DNA of 64,000 bases from Diogma glabrata (GCA_963693315.1 OY856186.1:238827377-238891376), one strand, 5' to 3'; shown: positions 46,606 through 59,356, counted from the first letter of the stretch. The notes: a model not told the origin generated them from the sequence alone. A program made the numbers and translations.

Positions 46606-48349
46606 TGCTGTTCATTATGTTACGAATCTGGTTTTTTCGTAAAAATTAACTTGTCTAATCAACTTCTTTTGCATGAATCAACGCGAGCAATACAACTTAT
46701 CTTCTTTTGTTCATATCTTTCTTTAACCGGTTGGATTTGCTATCTCGTTTTGTACGCTGTTGGTTCATACATTTTTTTTATATTTACTTGGACATTTGGT
46801 AATTTTTTTGGACAGTCGATCGGAATTAGATCATCGGTACAGATATAATTTTTTAGCTGTTAAAAAAAAAAAATTCATGACTAATGTTATTTTTTCTGGA
46901 AAATAATTCTCCCTTAAATATTTAGAAATATTTTTGGTTAAATTAATAGTAAATAATTATTTTTTTAATTCAATTATAATAATGAAAAAAAAAAGAAAAA
47001 CTTTCTTTGTTTGTATTGTGTGATAACTATCAAAATTTTTTGTGTGCTTTAATAAGATTGATTAGAAAAAATTTGATTGTAATTCGATAGTACAATTATG
47101 TAGTTAATAGAATAGTTAAAATAAAACAAAAGAAATTAGGAAATCAATTTTTTTTTGTAAAATTTAGTTATCATAATTCAAATAAGAAAGTTTGAATTGA
47201 TGAAGATTATCTGTTAATTAAGTTTTCGAAAGAATGAAGATATGGAGCCGAAACAATCATGGGGTAAGTGAATCATTTATTTAAACTTTTAAATGTAATA
47301 ATTATAGTAGTAGTGGTGTTGGTGTGATACTCTCGGTTTCTTCGGTATTTGGTGTCGTCAGAGTTCCTTCCTCTTTGGTTTTGCTTATTTAATTCGGCTT
47401 ACACAGTTTTTTTTGTGCGTGCATATCTGACTATTTCTACTGAACTAGGGAATACTACTAATCGAACACACATAGATGAAGCTCATCGGATTACAACTCT
47501 TCCAAGCACGCAATCCTCCTATCGCTTCTTGTTAGCGAGTCACTATCAGGCTCAGTTGTCATTACAATTATTCAGAATGTGTGTTTTCAGCATCTAAATT
47601 CTGTATAACTGTAAAGCGGTGAAGTGTTAAAAATGTCTTCATTGCTTTTCATTTCGATTTTTTCATTTATTTTTTTTTCATTTTGATTATATTGTGGTTT
47701 TTTCTTGATGTGAAAGAAATTATTTATTAATTTTATATGCTATTAAATTAAATTCAATTTAATTATTACTTTTTTATTGTTGTATATTACCAATTATTTA
47801 TAGAATAAAAAAATTTTGGAAAAATATTTTGAGTTTAAGAACTTCTTTAGGGTTTCGTTTTTTATGCGGAACACTATTAGTGAGAGTAAAACGAGTTTTT
47901 CACATTATCTCGATTATCTTGTAAACTATAAATGCTATGGACTTGAAATTTAAGGTGCCTATATAACTAACCTGTCCACATAAGATGACAGATACAAATG
48001 AAACTAAAGTGGTTTTCGTTTGGTTTACAGGGTTACGTGAGACCTTTGAGAAAATTCATTTTTTTGTAGATTCAAGTAGGGTATCGTATGAAAGGGCTAC
48101 ATTTCAGTATTCTTTAAAAATTTATTTTGGAATTTTGCTCTTCACCATTTCTTGTATAATTTTGAATAATGATGTTTTCTTCGTGTTTTCTTATACCTCG
48201 ATTAGCTCCGAACCTAATTGATCGAAAATCTTCAACTGTAGTGGGAATGATAGAAAAATTAGTAAGTTTTTTATGGAAAATATTGGAAAGTATCACATAC
48301 TCATAATTATGTTTTATAGAAATATAATTATTTGAGACTTCGCTATAAT
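46606..48349. other. no gene recognised
   Basis: AT-rich. The only exon-like hint is ATGAAGATATGG (47237) running for ten codons to a good splice donor GGGGTAAGTGA near 47263. Some more complex sequence lies at 47330-47600. Confidence 0.35.
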
Positions 48350-48383
48350 TTTCATACCAAATCTACCGAATTTCCCTTTACCC

Positions 48384-48690
48384 TCTCCAGCTGGTGTAAT
48401 TGAATCTTTCTTGAGTTTGAGTTTATAAACAGCTATAGATAAAATTTAACCTGAAGCAACATTTTAGTGAGATTTTTGATCAATGTATATATGTGATTGT
48501 AATTTACTATTTACGTTTACGATTAAACATTTATTTTGTTATGCGTCATGGTCTGGCAATATATAAAGACTTTACAACACAACTTTTTTGTCAATTATTT
48601 TTGATATTGTGTTCTATTACATTTACGGAACCCTTGGCGAACGAATTTTATTCGCACTTGTCTGAATTTTTTATTTATATGTTTGGGAGA
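48384..48690 (+). repeat. dispersed repeat D, copy 1
   Basis: It aligns with about 57340-57640 on the same strand: AGCTGGTGTAATTGAATCTTT, TATAAACAG, ATGGTCTGGCAAT, AAAGACTTTA, GTCAATTATTTTTGATATTG, and TTCGCACTTGTC. Diverged; element type unknown. Confidence 0.55.
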
Positions 48691-48751
48691 TTTTTTGTTT
48701 GTTGCTGGTTTATAGGCTACTAACGCTTCGGCAGCTGGCTGTGTATTTTTT

Positions 48752-49033
48752 TTAAAAATTATTGAAGTGGTTTGTGTGCAGATAGCAAGTTTGAGAGTTG
48801 GTTGGAAGGAAAATGTTTATGATACCAGTTGGTGGAGATGGTGCGATCAAATTTGCGGATGATACTAGTAGAAAGCTGATTTGGTCATTATTTTCCATTT
48901 CTTGGGTGAATTGGATGTAGTGAGAGATGGAGTAGAGGAATATTAGTATGTCATTAATGTGAACGGGTGAAATACAGCAAATGATGTCATTACCGAATTT
49001 TTTGAAGCAAAATGGAGAGTAAAGTCCAACCAC
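48752..49033 (-). pseudogene. Penelope-like element fragment, 3' part of RT
   Basis: The minus-strand frame contains HYIQFTQEMENNDQISFL, matching the segment after the catalytic YVDD of Penelope-type reverse transcriptases (here decayed to FGNDII). After a frame change, a version of TNWYHK and the following linker is visible. No endonuclease domain is seen. Confidence 0.65.
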
Positions 49034-49066
49034 AAAGACTCCTAATTGTCATAACGACTACGATTC

Positions 49067-49270
49067 ACACTCTCAGCTCTCCCTAATATCTACGGTCTCC
49101 CAAAAATACACAAAATACACATTCCTTTTTATCCGATCGTTGCCAACTAAATTCCTGAACTCCATCCTCCTAAAAGTTCTTGATGCCATTTCAAAGTCAA
49201 AAAACTCCATTAAATTCAAACATTTTTTTAAAATAAAATCATACCAACTGACTATGCTTCCTTGTTTCAT
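49067..49270 (+). pseudogene. Penelope-like element fragment, 5' part of RT
   Basis: The plus strand encodes NIYGLPKIHK followed by PIVAN and a stop. This is the signature YGLPKIHK...RPIV motif near the N-terminus of Penelope-type reverse transcriptase. It lies head to head with the preceding fragment, so the element has been rearranged. Confidence 0.7.
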
Positions 49271-49289
49271 TTGGTGTTATATCCTTGTT

Positions 49290-50035
49290 TAGCAAAATTT
49301 GTTTGTTGTTAGCATACAACATTTGTTCGTGATTGAATTTTGATCACACTTTGAAAATATATGCAAATATGTAAGGCAACGATTTGATTAGCTTTCGAAC
49401 GATATTAAACAAAGTGGTGGAGGGTCCTTTGATTAGCTGTGTTCTTGAAAACTTCATAACATCTGTACCTGTTAATCGAATTGGATGAAACTTGGTACAT
49501 TATCATTTAATACGGCTCACAACAGTACTGCATCCCAATTTACTTCGTGTAAAAATTAATTTTTGCAATTATTGAAATGTTTTTCGGTGTATTTATGCAC
49601 ACTACAGCCTTCAATCATTTTCGGTTAGTTTTAATAGATAATGATCAACTTTTGAAACACATCGATCAAAGTGGTGGGGGGCCCACCATATAATTGCTGA
49701 CTTTTTACACTTTGTTTTTAAAGTTTGTTTGGAACATACAGACTTCGTTCATTAATCAATTTTGATGATACTATCATAAGAGATGGAGATTTAAATTACA
49801 AAGAATTGTTTAGTTTTTGGACGATATCAGGATAAGTGGGTGGGAGCCGTCCCAAGCACCTGTTTTTTGAAATTTCAGTAACATCAATTCCTGATTAGCG
49901 ATTTTGATTAAACTTCGTATATATGCTCCGAGTATGATTTGTAACAGTTCTTTATTCCAACTTCCGAAATTAATTACTTCGTTATTGTAGCCTGTAGTGT
50001 AAAGACCCTAAAGACCTAAGGACCTTACAAAAAAT
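49290..50035 (+). repeat. repeat family S, diverged copy, direct orientation
   Basis: It carries GTTAGCATACAACATTTGTTCG, AAAGTGGTGGAGGGTCC, TTTATGCACACTACAGCC, AAAGTGGTGGGGGGCCCACC and GGAACATACAGACTTCGTTCA in the same order as the 19041-22640 units, at about the same spacing. Confidence 0.8.
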
Positions 50036-51060
50036 TACAAAGAAGTTCGGGAGACCCCCGCAAAAGTATTCGGGAGACCCCTGCTATTTTGTCCAATTTT
50101 GAAATTAATCCAGATATTCCATTTTCAAGTGAACTTCGACCATATGCCACAGTTTAATCAAGATCCTATGCAAAATTGTCAACTAAACAAACAAAATCAA
50201 GAACAGACGTACACCAAAATTTTTATTGGCTATGTAGAAAAAGAATGGTCCAAAACAAAAAAAAATAAAATTTGGGTTATAAGATGTTTTTTTTTCTCGA
50301 TAGATTGTATATTACTTCACACAATTTAAAATTGTGGTGAAGTTAATATTGCGACGCTGATACATAGGCTGTGGAAAACAAAATCGTCTGGATATATAGT
50401 GGGTATAGTGCGCTAACCAATGTTATAGATTTTGCGTAGTTCTAATTATAAAATTATTAAAGAAAGCAGTAGCATTCAAACATACAAATTCTTTTGTACG
50501 AGAAAAGGCAAAAACAAATTTTTCCGGAAGTGAAAAACCGAAAATTGGAACGCAGAACCGTTACAAATCATACTCGAAGCATATATATCAAGTTTAACAA
50601 AATCAATTATCAGGAATTGATGTTATTGAAATTTTAAATAAACAGGTGCTAGGCGGCATCCTCCACTTTGTTTAATATCGCTCGAAAACTAATCAGCGCC
50701 TCAGCCACACATATTTACCTCTGTTTTTAAAGCGTTATCAAAATTCAATCACGAACAAATGTTGTTTGCTTCCAACAAACATAGAATACTAAGCAAAAAA
50801 ACCCTGTTGTATGGTAGATTCTCCAACCCCCTGTCTCAATGTTCCCAATAGCTAATCAAATCTTTCTCACGTTGTTTGAATCATTTTATCAACGTTTTAT
50901 GAAAATCGTTCAGTAATTGTAAGCTGCAGTAGGGATAAACACCTGAAAAAAAAGTTTTAACCCGGAAGTGACAAACCGGAAGTTGGTATGCAGAAATGTT
51001 GGAAATAGTAGTAAAAGATTATAAACCAAGTCTCAACAAGATCGAAATCCGGAATTAGAA
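50036..51060 (-). repeat. repeat family S, diverged copy, inverted orientation
   Basis: On the minus strand it carries the family head (near 50040-50190: complement of GCATAGGATCTTGAT and GGGGGTCTCCCGAA), the tail block (50330-50480) and most of a unit (50500-51060, with TTCCGG pairs). Together with 49290-50035 it forms an inverted arrangement. Confidence 0.8.
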
Positions 51061-51774
51061 GCTTGTTGAGAATAGCGTATGCCGAAATGCATTGAGCAAA
51101 ATAAAAAATTATCGAAATGTTACTATTTCCCTAATTTATCTAATCTAATGTGTGAACAATTTTTAATTTATATTCCAATGCAGTGTAGTGTATGTAGACA
51201 TTCTCTTAATGTGTCATGCAAGTTTCAGCTACCGATTTTATTCTTATTCTTCAGCCGATTTTATTCTTAAATCTAATTATTTTATTCTTAAAGTTTTATT
51301 CTTAAATCTCGCAACCAGAACTGTCAAAGCTTGTAATGAACATCGTGAGTTCCCGATAATGGAACCAGAATCTGGAACATCCGATGACTTGCATGCCTTA
51401 TGATTAAAATTCCAACTAGGTTCAGTCTGTGAGTCCGATTATGTCTCCTCAGTCCATGGCATGTGCGGATTTGCACGCAAACGGATCGAGAGTGGTATCA
51501 TTGGAAATGTCTTGACGAAAAATGCTCAAATCAAGTAAAAAATGGCCACGGTCTCATCCCTGGAAAAAGTTGTGAGTGTTTAGGTTTAGCTTTTTTGATG
51601 CATTTTTTCTCAATTTTTCACCTAAGTAGCCCGAGCTACCCCCATATATCCTATATTAGCCTAAACATTTATTAACAACACAAGCATTAATTTTTTTTTT
51701 GAAAAAAGAAAAAATGAGAGAGAAAAACCATTGAACTAATGGTTCTGTGAACAGGACAAACGATAAAAGTTAAA
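51061..51774 (+). other. no gene proven; zinc-finger-like fragment at 51484-51570
   Basis: The frame beginning at 51463 reads RICTQTDREWYHWKCLDEKC and then NQVKNGHGLIPG. The W-Y-H-x2-C arrangement followed by that segment resembles the second half of a PARP-type zinc finger. The first two cysteines are not visible in frame. It could be a host exon, a retrocopy piece or chance. Confidence 0.3.
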
Positions 51775-53035
51775 TCGAAAATTTTTTGCCTTAGTTTTAT
51801 TTTAATTTAAACCAATGAAATTCTCTAAAATGTAATGACATCATCCAATTTCACCAAAAAAATTAGAATTATACTAATAACAAATATTTATACGTCTAGC
51901 CTACTGGGATATTAAAAAATATCAGTTGTAATTTCCCAAGGGCGGTGATAATTCGAAATAATTTTTTGCCAAAAATTTCGAAAGCAAGTATGAAAAAAAA
52001 ATTTCGAAAACAAACGATAAAAATTTCGATAGCAAGCGAGGGGAATTCGTTACGAGGCCGTAGGCCGAGGGCTTTTATCAATACCACTTGCTTGAGCAAT
52101 TTTTCAAAAAGTTATGAGAATTTATCAACGAACGAGGGAAAATTGTTTAGAAAATTTTTTGCCATTTTTCATTTATTTGTATATTTTTTATGAACTATAC
52201 GTTGGCCTACTGTGATATCAGTTAATTATTTCAAAATTAGATTGATAATTTTTAATATCCTAGTAGGCCAGACGTATAGATATTTGTTATCAGGTCAAAC
52301 TTTATTGGTGAAATTGAATAATGTCATTACATTTTAGAGAATTTCATTGGTTTAAATTAAAATAAAACTAAGGAAAAAAATTTTCAGTAGTAATTTCCCA
52401 AGGGCGGTGATAATTCGAAATAATTTTTTGCTAAAAATTTCGAAAGCAAGTATGAAAAAAAAATTTCGAAAGCAAACGATAAAAATTTCGAAAGCAAACG
52501 AGGGGAATTCGTTATGAAAATGTTTTGCCATTTTTCATTTCTTTATATATTTTTTTATGAATTATTCGTTGGCCTACTTTTATATCAGTTAATTATTTCA
52601 AAATTAGACTGACAATTTTTAATATCTCAGTAGGCCAGACGTATAACTATTTGTTGTTAGTATAATTCACATGTTATTAGTGAAATTGAATGATGTCATT
52701 ACATTTTAAAGAATTTCATTGGTTTAATTAAAATAAAACTAAGGCAAAACATTTTCAGTCTAATTTTGAAATTATTAACCGATATCACAGTAGGCCAACG
52801 TATAATTCATAAAAAATATATGAAGAAATGAAAAATGGCAAAAAATTTTCTAAACGAATTCCCCTCTTTCGTTGATAAATTCTCATAATTTTTTTGAAAA
52901 ATTCCTCAAGCAAGTGGTATTGATAATAGCCCTCGGTCTACGGCCTCGTGCTTTTATCAATATACTTGCTTTCGAAATTTTTGGCAAAAAATTATTTCGA
53001 ATTATCACCGCCCTTGGGAAATTACAACTGAAAAC
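51775..53035. repeat. cluster of direct and inverted foldback-type repeats, family F
   Basis: The block AATTTCCCAAGGGCGGTGATAA with AATTCGAAATAATTTTTTGC occurs at about 51930 (+), 52390 (+) and as the complement at about 53000. The block GTAGGCCAGACGTATA and its partner TTGGCCTAC(T) recur in both orientations. The first 130 bp (51775-51905) are the complement of 52640-52760. The two direct units are about 462 bp apart. No protein. Confidence 0.8.
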
Positions 53036-54714
53036 ACCGACCGAATTGGTAAAATACCATTTCAACGCCGACGAAATTTTATCAGGGACAATTGTTTCGT
53101 CACAAGTTGTGTAGTAGTTTTACTCGGTCGTTTGTAAATGACTTATGCTTTTGACTGCATCACCACATGTAGGATTTTAGTAAAAATATCTTATAAGCTG
53201 TGTTCAGCTAAGGATTTTCATGAATACATTTGAACTGATCATAAACACTCACCTTAAGAAAATGAAAATTAATTTGTGGAAGTTTGATATTGATTTAAGT
53301 TGCGTTTATTTCTATGTCCACCTTATTTTAACTGATGTATTGTTTCAGAAGAGTTGGTGTTGCTTCTATTTCATCAGTGACCGATTTGTAGATATGTCTT
53401 CCTTTTCTAATGCCATAACTATTTCATGGTGAATGTTTTTAAACTTGTTGGGGTGGGGATTGCTGGTACTGTCTGTTGTTGTTTCAATTAAGCCATGATG
53501 AGCTCATAGTTTCCGTTTAAACTTTAGAATCAAAGTTGATATTGGGAATATCCATTTTCCAATAACACAATTAGTCATTGTGTATATAATTTGTGCATGT
53601 TAACACCTTCAAAAATTTAAATATGTGTTTATTTTATTCTTTTTATTGATGAGATTTTTTTTTTCGAAAATACAAAATATAATCCAAAGAAATAGCAAAA
53701 CGTGTCCCAATTATCAGCTTTAAAGATGTAAATTGAATAAATTAAGATTGAAAAACTAATAAAATCCAATAAATTTATTTAACTTATCACGAGTTTCAGT
53801 AATTTTTTTGTGCTTACCTTTTATGAGATGCATGAATATTTTTAAATTGGGTTTGGTGTAAGAATTACAAAAGACTTGCTAATTATTTGTAGAATGATAA
53901 TTAAATTAGATTAGGTTATTTTGAAAATGAAATACTTTTTGGAGTTTATGTGTGTTGTTTTTATATCAGATTATTGTGCTCTGGAAAAAAAATTCGTAAC
54001 ATCGAAAAGAACAATTTATTAAAACCAATAAAACTTAATCTCCTGCATTTGTTTTGGTAAAATTGTTATATCATTCGAATATACGGTTGGCCTCAGGTTG
54101 GTGTTGGGAGAAGAAAACAACAAAAGGGCAGGTGAATCGTACATATTTCACTTTTATTTATGTTCAAATATTCTGTTCATGTATCGTGGCGTATCCCAAA
54201 GTATCCTAAAGGGAAAAATAAAATATAATTAAAAATTTTTCTTTTTATCAAAGTTGTAAGATCAATTTATTTTTTGTTTTAAATGATCTTCAATTTGTGT
54301 AATAAATTAAATTCAAAATGACAGTTTACTGTATTAAATTTTAAAATAAATTGGTTTCGATGTTATAATTATATATGAAATTTATGTCTTTAAACGAGGA
54401 TAATATTTATTTTTAATATTTAATATTTAAAACGGTTAATATTTATTTTCATTTTATTTTGTTTCAAATTGTTATGATCGATTGTTATCGAATGATCGAT
54501 TAAGTTATTTGTGTTAGATTGAAAAATTTGATATAAATTTAATTTTGGAAATTATGTGTAATTTTACAAAGGCGAATATATTGCTGTTAATAATTTTTTT
54601 AAATAAGTACAAAGTTACTGTAACATAATTGGAACTGGAATTGAATAGTCTCTCAAATATTTTGTTCGAAGATGATTGTTCCTGTAGGTAGTTATGTTAA
54701 AGGTCCTAGAGTCA
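53036..54714. other. no gene recognised
   Basis: AT-rich DNA without identifiable repeats or exons. Confidence 0.45.
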
Positions 54715-55290
54715 TACTTTTTTTTAATAAAATGTGTTTTGTAGTAGGAATTGCAATATGTGTCACAATAACACATAAAAACCTAGCCAAGGTCCAAAGA
54801 CCAAAGACAGGTCCAAAGACCAAGCCAAGGTCGCACAAAAATATGCGTTCTAAGTTTTGATGAACCCAAATCTTTCTTTACATCTTTTTTTAAAGGTAAC
54901 TTAACAATAGAACCAATCACACACAAAATATGACATAAGCCAATATATCATGATAAGATAGAGAAAATAAAAATAAAACAATAGGCAAAATTTGCTGAAA
55001 CAAAACTAAAATTGGGTTGCCAATAATCCATCTAATGGCATATTTCTTGATCATATGACGTCTTTGCTTCCTCAATGATTCACATAGAGTCACATAGATT
55101 CACATAGAGTTGCATAGCTAAGATGGAGGGGGCTACCGTTGACTACCGACTTCATTCGCCAGCACCCCCAAAATATCACCTTGGCTAGTGATATCCCACA
55201 GCTTTTTTCAGTTGTATATGATATCTCACGTTAACTCGTATGTCAATAGCAGGGATTGACGTGGCGTTGTCATACCCGTAGATCATAAAT
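54715..55290 (-). repeat. SINE-like repeat, family A, copy 4, with LINE tail
   Basis: The fullest copy. On the minus strand it begins near 55290 (GATCTACGGGTATGACAACG), passes TACGAGTTAACGTGAGATATC and GATTATTGGCAACCC, and ends in the LINE tail: GGTTCATCAAAACTTAGAACG, AGGTTTTTATGTGTTATTGTG, ACACATATTGC and ACATTTTATT. Small direct duplications (CACATAGAGT at about 55080-55105; AAGGTCCAAAGACC near 54790-54830) occur inside it. Confidence 0.7.
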
Positions 55291-57339
55291 AAAAAAAATT
55301 TACAAATCAACATAAATTAATTACTCCATATTCTTAGCCATATGAAGTTAACTTAACGCCAATATTAAATTAGTTGGAGGTGGAAAGAAGTTCAAAGAAA
55401 AGCTAGCGCAGTGGATTCTGTCTGACTGAATAATTCAGTATTACTAATCATGTTTGTTAGATGCCAATAAAATTCTAAAACTAGATATGTTAACGTTATT
55501 TTTTCTGTTTTAATTAATAAAAGTAAATCTTTTGACTTAAGAAATCCACAAAATAGGTACTGCTATAGGGCGCCAAAGATGGTAAATTGGCTGAACACTG
55601 ATGCTCCCTTCTGGATTGAAATCTTTTAATCCAGAGCCTCAACAGGCAGCTTTTCACGCATATTATGCCACAGATAAAAACAACGTTATTTTAGACGCAT
55701 AAATTGCCATAATCAGTAGAGCCAAACAACAAAGTGTTCAAGGTTTAAGATTTAAAAATCGTTTAATTTAAAAAAAATTTTGTGCTGTTTGACTCCGTGG
55801 CTAGCTGTGTATGAAATCGTATAGAACGTGGGGTTAATTGTAATACATGTCAAAGTGTATATATAACTTTCAGCTTGATTTAGCTAGGTGTTGCTACCAC
55901 AAAAGGTGATACGCTTCGATTTAGTATATATTGATTTAACTTTATCCGGTTCGAACGACCAAAACGACAGTGCTTTAAATTATTGTTTGTTAAAAGATAA
56001 CAACACTCGTTCTTTTAACAACTAGAACGCATTATTTTGCATTAATTCAACTAATGTTATTACAAAACGTTTTTGTAATAACAACGTATTGTAACAACGA
56101 GCAATTTTGTTTAATTATTTTTACACTGGATACTGCCGTTTAGTTCATGTGAATTCGTATGAAAGTTTATAAAAACTGAACACTAGGTAGGCATTTTGAT
56201 TTCATTGTGGTTTGGTTAATTATGAACAATTTTTACAAGGTATACAAAGATAATTTTTTTAAAAATGGGCCCACTTAAATGCTTAAATTGGCTCTCATGG
56301 ACATTGCTCTGCCGTCGTCAGAGGGCTTACTATATTCAATGAACTTCAGATAATATCAGATGGTTAAACAATGCAAGTAAAGTCTGAAGAGAGAATTCGA
56401 ACTAATAAATTGCCTTGAGGCTTTCATTGTAAGCTACTAGGCGGATCGCAGGTAACAGCGTAATCCCTGTTCCAATTATAACAACATATTTTTGCAAATA
56501 TTTAAATTAACTTTTCTATTGACCTTCGAGTATACATTTCATATGATTTCGAACGCATATGTTTGTGTTTAACAAAATAATAAAGTTAACTTGTAATTCG
56601 GTTTCTGTCTTTCGAACATCCAGCTTAATAAAAAGAAATCTAATGGGAAGGAAAGAGAAAAAGGTATATTGCAATTGATATCCTCCATCATGTTAAATGA
56701 ATAGGTCGGATTGAATTGGATTGATGATCAATCAAAGTGTTTTTGCTGGCTATAGATCACCCTATTGATCAGGTCAACGATATGTTAGTCTGGTTTTTAG
56801 GAGTTTGTGCCCATAAACGAGCAACGTGATGCACAAAAGATGGTTTGATGGCACAAAATCCTTTTCAATCCAAGAAAAATGTCCAAGCAACTTCTAAATA
56901 GAGCCTAGAAAACTCGCGATGAAGCTGATTGACCTTTGAACTATGAGGCAAGGCAATTTTTCGAAAGACTTATTCGTATATCAAGGTCCTATCTAGGTCT
57001 CTTTAAAAAGATCTTATGAAGAGTACTGTGAGTTGATTGAGACTATCACTGAGAATACTGCACTAATGAGTGATTTGACCCAAATGAGTACGATTTGAAA
57101 GAACATTAAAATTAAGAAAGATTCCAATTTTTTAGAATTTTGCGATGTAGAGTTTTTGAATTGTTGTCAAAAAAGTGCAACAAGAAATTAGTCCTCTCCT
57201 TCCTCCGTGTCATCGTTGATTGACAGAAAATTTTGAAAAAATTCATAGATACATAGGTTTCAGAAAAATTATCAAAAAAGTGCTAGTTTTAGTATTTTCC
57301 TCCTAAATTTCGACATTGATTAATAGAAATTTGTTTTTC
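55291..57339. other. no gene recognised
   Basis: Mixed AT-rich and moderately complex DNA. A perfect 12-bp stem (GTTATTACAAAA and its complement, 3-base loop) lies at 56056-56082. Confidence 0.4.
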
Positions 57340-57640
57340 CAATATAAACCATTTACCAACTGGTTTAATTGAGCCTTTCCTTAGTTATTATAAACAGTTT
57401 TGGATAAGGTTTAACCTCAATTAATATTTTTTGTGTTCTTTCGATCAATTTAGATGAGACTAACATTTTCTATTGACATTTTTGATGTAACATTTAGTTT
57501 TATGACTATGGTCTAGCAATGTAAAGACTTTATAACACAATTTAATGTCAATTATTTTTGATATTGTGTTCTTTTACACTCACCGATTGGTGTTCGAATT
57601 GTATTCACACTTGTCCGATTTTTTAAATATTTAAATCGAC
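57340..57640 (+). repeat. dispersed repeat D, copy 2
   Basis: Diverged copy of 48384-48690, with ACTGGTTTAATTGAGCCTTTC, ATGGTCTAGCAATGTAAAGAC, GTCAATTATTTTTGATATTG and TTCACACTTGTCCGA. Confidence 0.55.
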
Positions 57641-58880
57641 AATTTAATATCGAAATCCACTACTTAAGTCAAAAGCTTTAAACATGAAATGATTGGACTT
57701 TTATAAAAAAAAGTATGCGTGATTGCTGCCTTGGGAATCTCTTTTTTTCACAGAAAATTTATATCGAAAATATATAGTAGTATATCCAACAAAAACTTAA
57801 TAATTCTCTTTGATTTAAATGTACATAATCTTCCTCTGGATCAAAATGATCGAGAATATATGGTAAGTTTTTCTGTTTTTTGTTTCTTTTCCTATTGATT
57901 CTGCCATCGTATATAAATGAATAATTTCTCCTTCCATATATCATCCGATCAAGCAACTTTTCTAAAACTAATTAAATTTGAACAGCTGTATTACATCTAC
58001 ATGTAATACTATGAATAGGCTTCAAAAACAAAAAAGTGTTCCTCATTTAAGTAGAGAAAGAAAAACCATCTACATATTACAAATTGACATTGTGACGTGA
58101 TTATCAAAAAATCACTGAGAAAAAAAATGTTAAAATATTTGATAAATAAAAAACACCAGTTCTCTTAGAATTTTTTTTTTCGACCAGGGTCTTCACAGGG
58201 TGCCCCTCAATTTTTTGTTATTTTGTGATGTGAGTGCATTTTGACGAGCGATTGTAGAAAAACTACTGAATCGATTTTCATAAATGATATGTCGTTGAAT
58301 AGGTATTAAAACCAATTTTTTAAAAATGTACACTGTCAATTTTTTGAAATAATTTTCAACGGTGTAACATAAAAAAAACGGTGTAATTGAAAAAAAGATG
58401 GCATAGCCTTTTTTTTTTTTCTTTTTAACTTAATTGAAGCTTATTTTATATCTAACCACTTGTGAAAGTTTAGGAAATGCATTATTTTTTGTTTTAGAGA
58501 TAAAATTCGTTGTGCATATGACTGTCGGGAATCAGTTTTTTTTGTTCTGAAAGAAAATTATAAAAATTGTGATTCTAATGTTATGTAATTCTAAAAATAT
58601 GTACTTTTTCTGAAGGACAACTAAATTGTTTAACCGTAATAAACCGATTCACTAGATGCTCGTAAGGTTTTTTATGCCAGATATTCAGACAAACACTATC
58701 GCATTTTCTTTGTAAAACGGTGAGATGTCGAGTGACGGTATGTAATATTTCCTGTGCCAGCATACTCCACTGCACGATGTCTTCACGATAATATCGATGA
58801 AAATCGTCTAATTCAGTTTAACCTGTACGATAACCCATGGATCATTGCTATTCTTCCTTCAGTACAAATTAATAGTACAT
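57641..58880. other. no gene recognised
   Basis: AT-rich DNA; open frames here lack recognisable features. Confidence 0.45.
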
Positions 58881-58985
58881 TATGATGGAAGGACGTAAAG
58901 CTAAGGTTTTTCCAAGGTCCAAAATGACTTACGTCCGTGCATCATATACTGTTTTTTATTCGCCGCAAGCAATAGTACATTATAA
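58881..58985. repeat. short ACGT-type hairpin repeat, copy 1
   Basis: ATGATGGAAGGACGTAAAGC and the complement-like CTTACGTCCGTGCATCAT form inverted ends about 66 bp apart, followed by TATACTGTTTTTTATTCGCC. A second copy is at 59357-59475. Confidence 0.6.
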
Positions 58986-59157
58986 TACTTTTCTAACTAA
59001 TCTAAAAGTTCATTCACCGTTCATTAGATTACAGTACAGCCACAACATTAAATTTAATCAAATCAATTTGTTTTGCTCCAACTTAGTCCAGTTTAAAAGA
59101 AGCCTTTTACAAATTGTTAAATTAAATTAAATTAACATTATTTTATAAACTAAATTT

Positions 59158-59293
59158 AAACTTTTTATTGTAATTTTTTATATTATTTTTAAATATTGTC
59201 TTTAATTTGTATTACTTTTAAATTCAAACTTTTTATTGTAATTTTTTATATTATTTTTTAAATATTGTCTTTAATTTGTATTACTTTTATAAC
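59158..59293 (+). repeat. 68-bp tandem duplication
   Basis: The unit AAACTTTTTATTGTAATTTT through TTTGTATTACTTTTA occurs at 59158 and again at 59226, almost unchanged. Confidence 0.85.
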
Positions 59294-59356
59294 TAGCATG
59301 TTATTGGAAATATTTCCGTTTGCTAGTATTTAAATTGAAATAAATAAATAAATAAT

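Noticed and set aside
47349..47597. Small open frame MVSSEFLPLW...
   Set aside because: No family resemblance, signal or splice context strong enough to call a gene.
56700..57160. Possible coding remnant of a mobile element
   Set aside because: Sequence complexity is higher than the surroundings, but no frame gave a recognisable motif on either strand.
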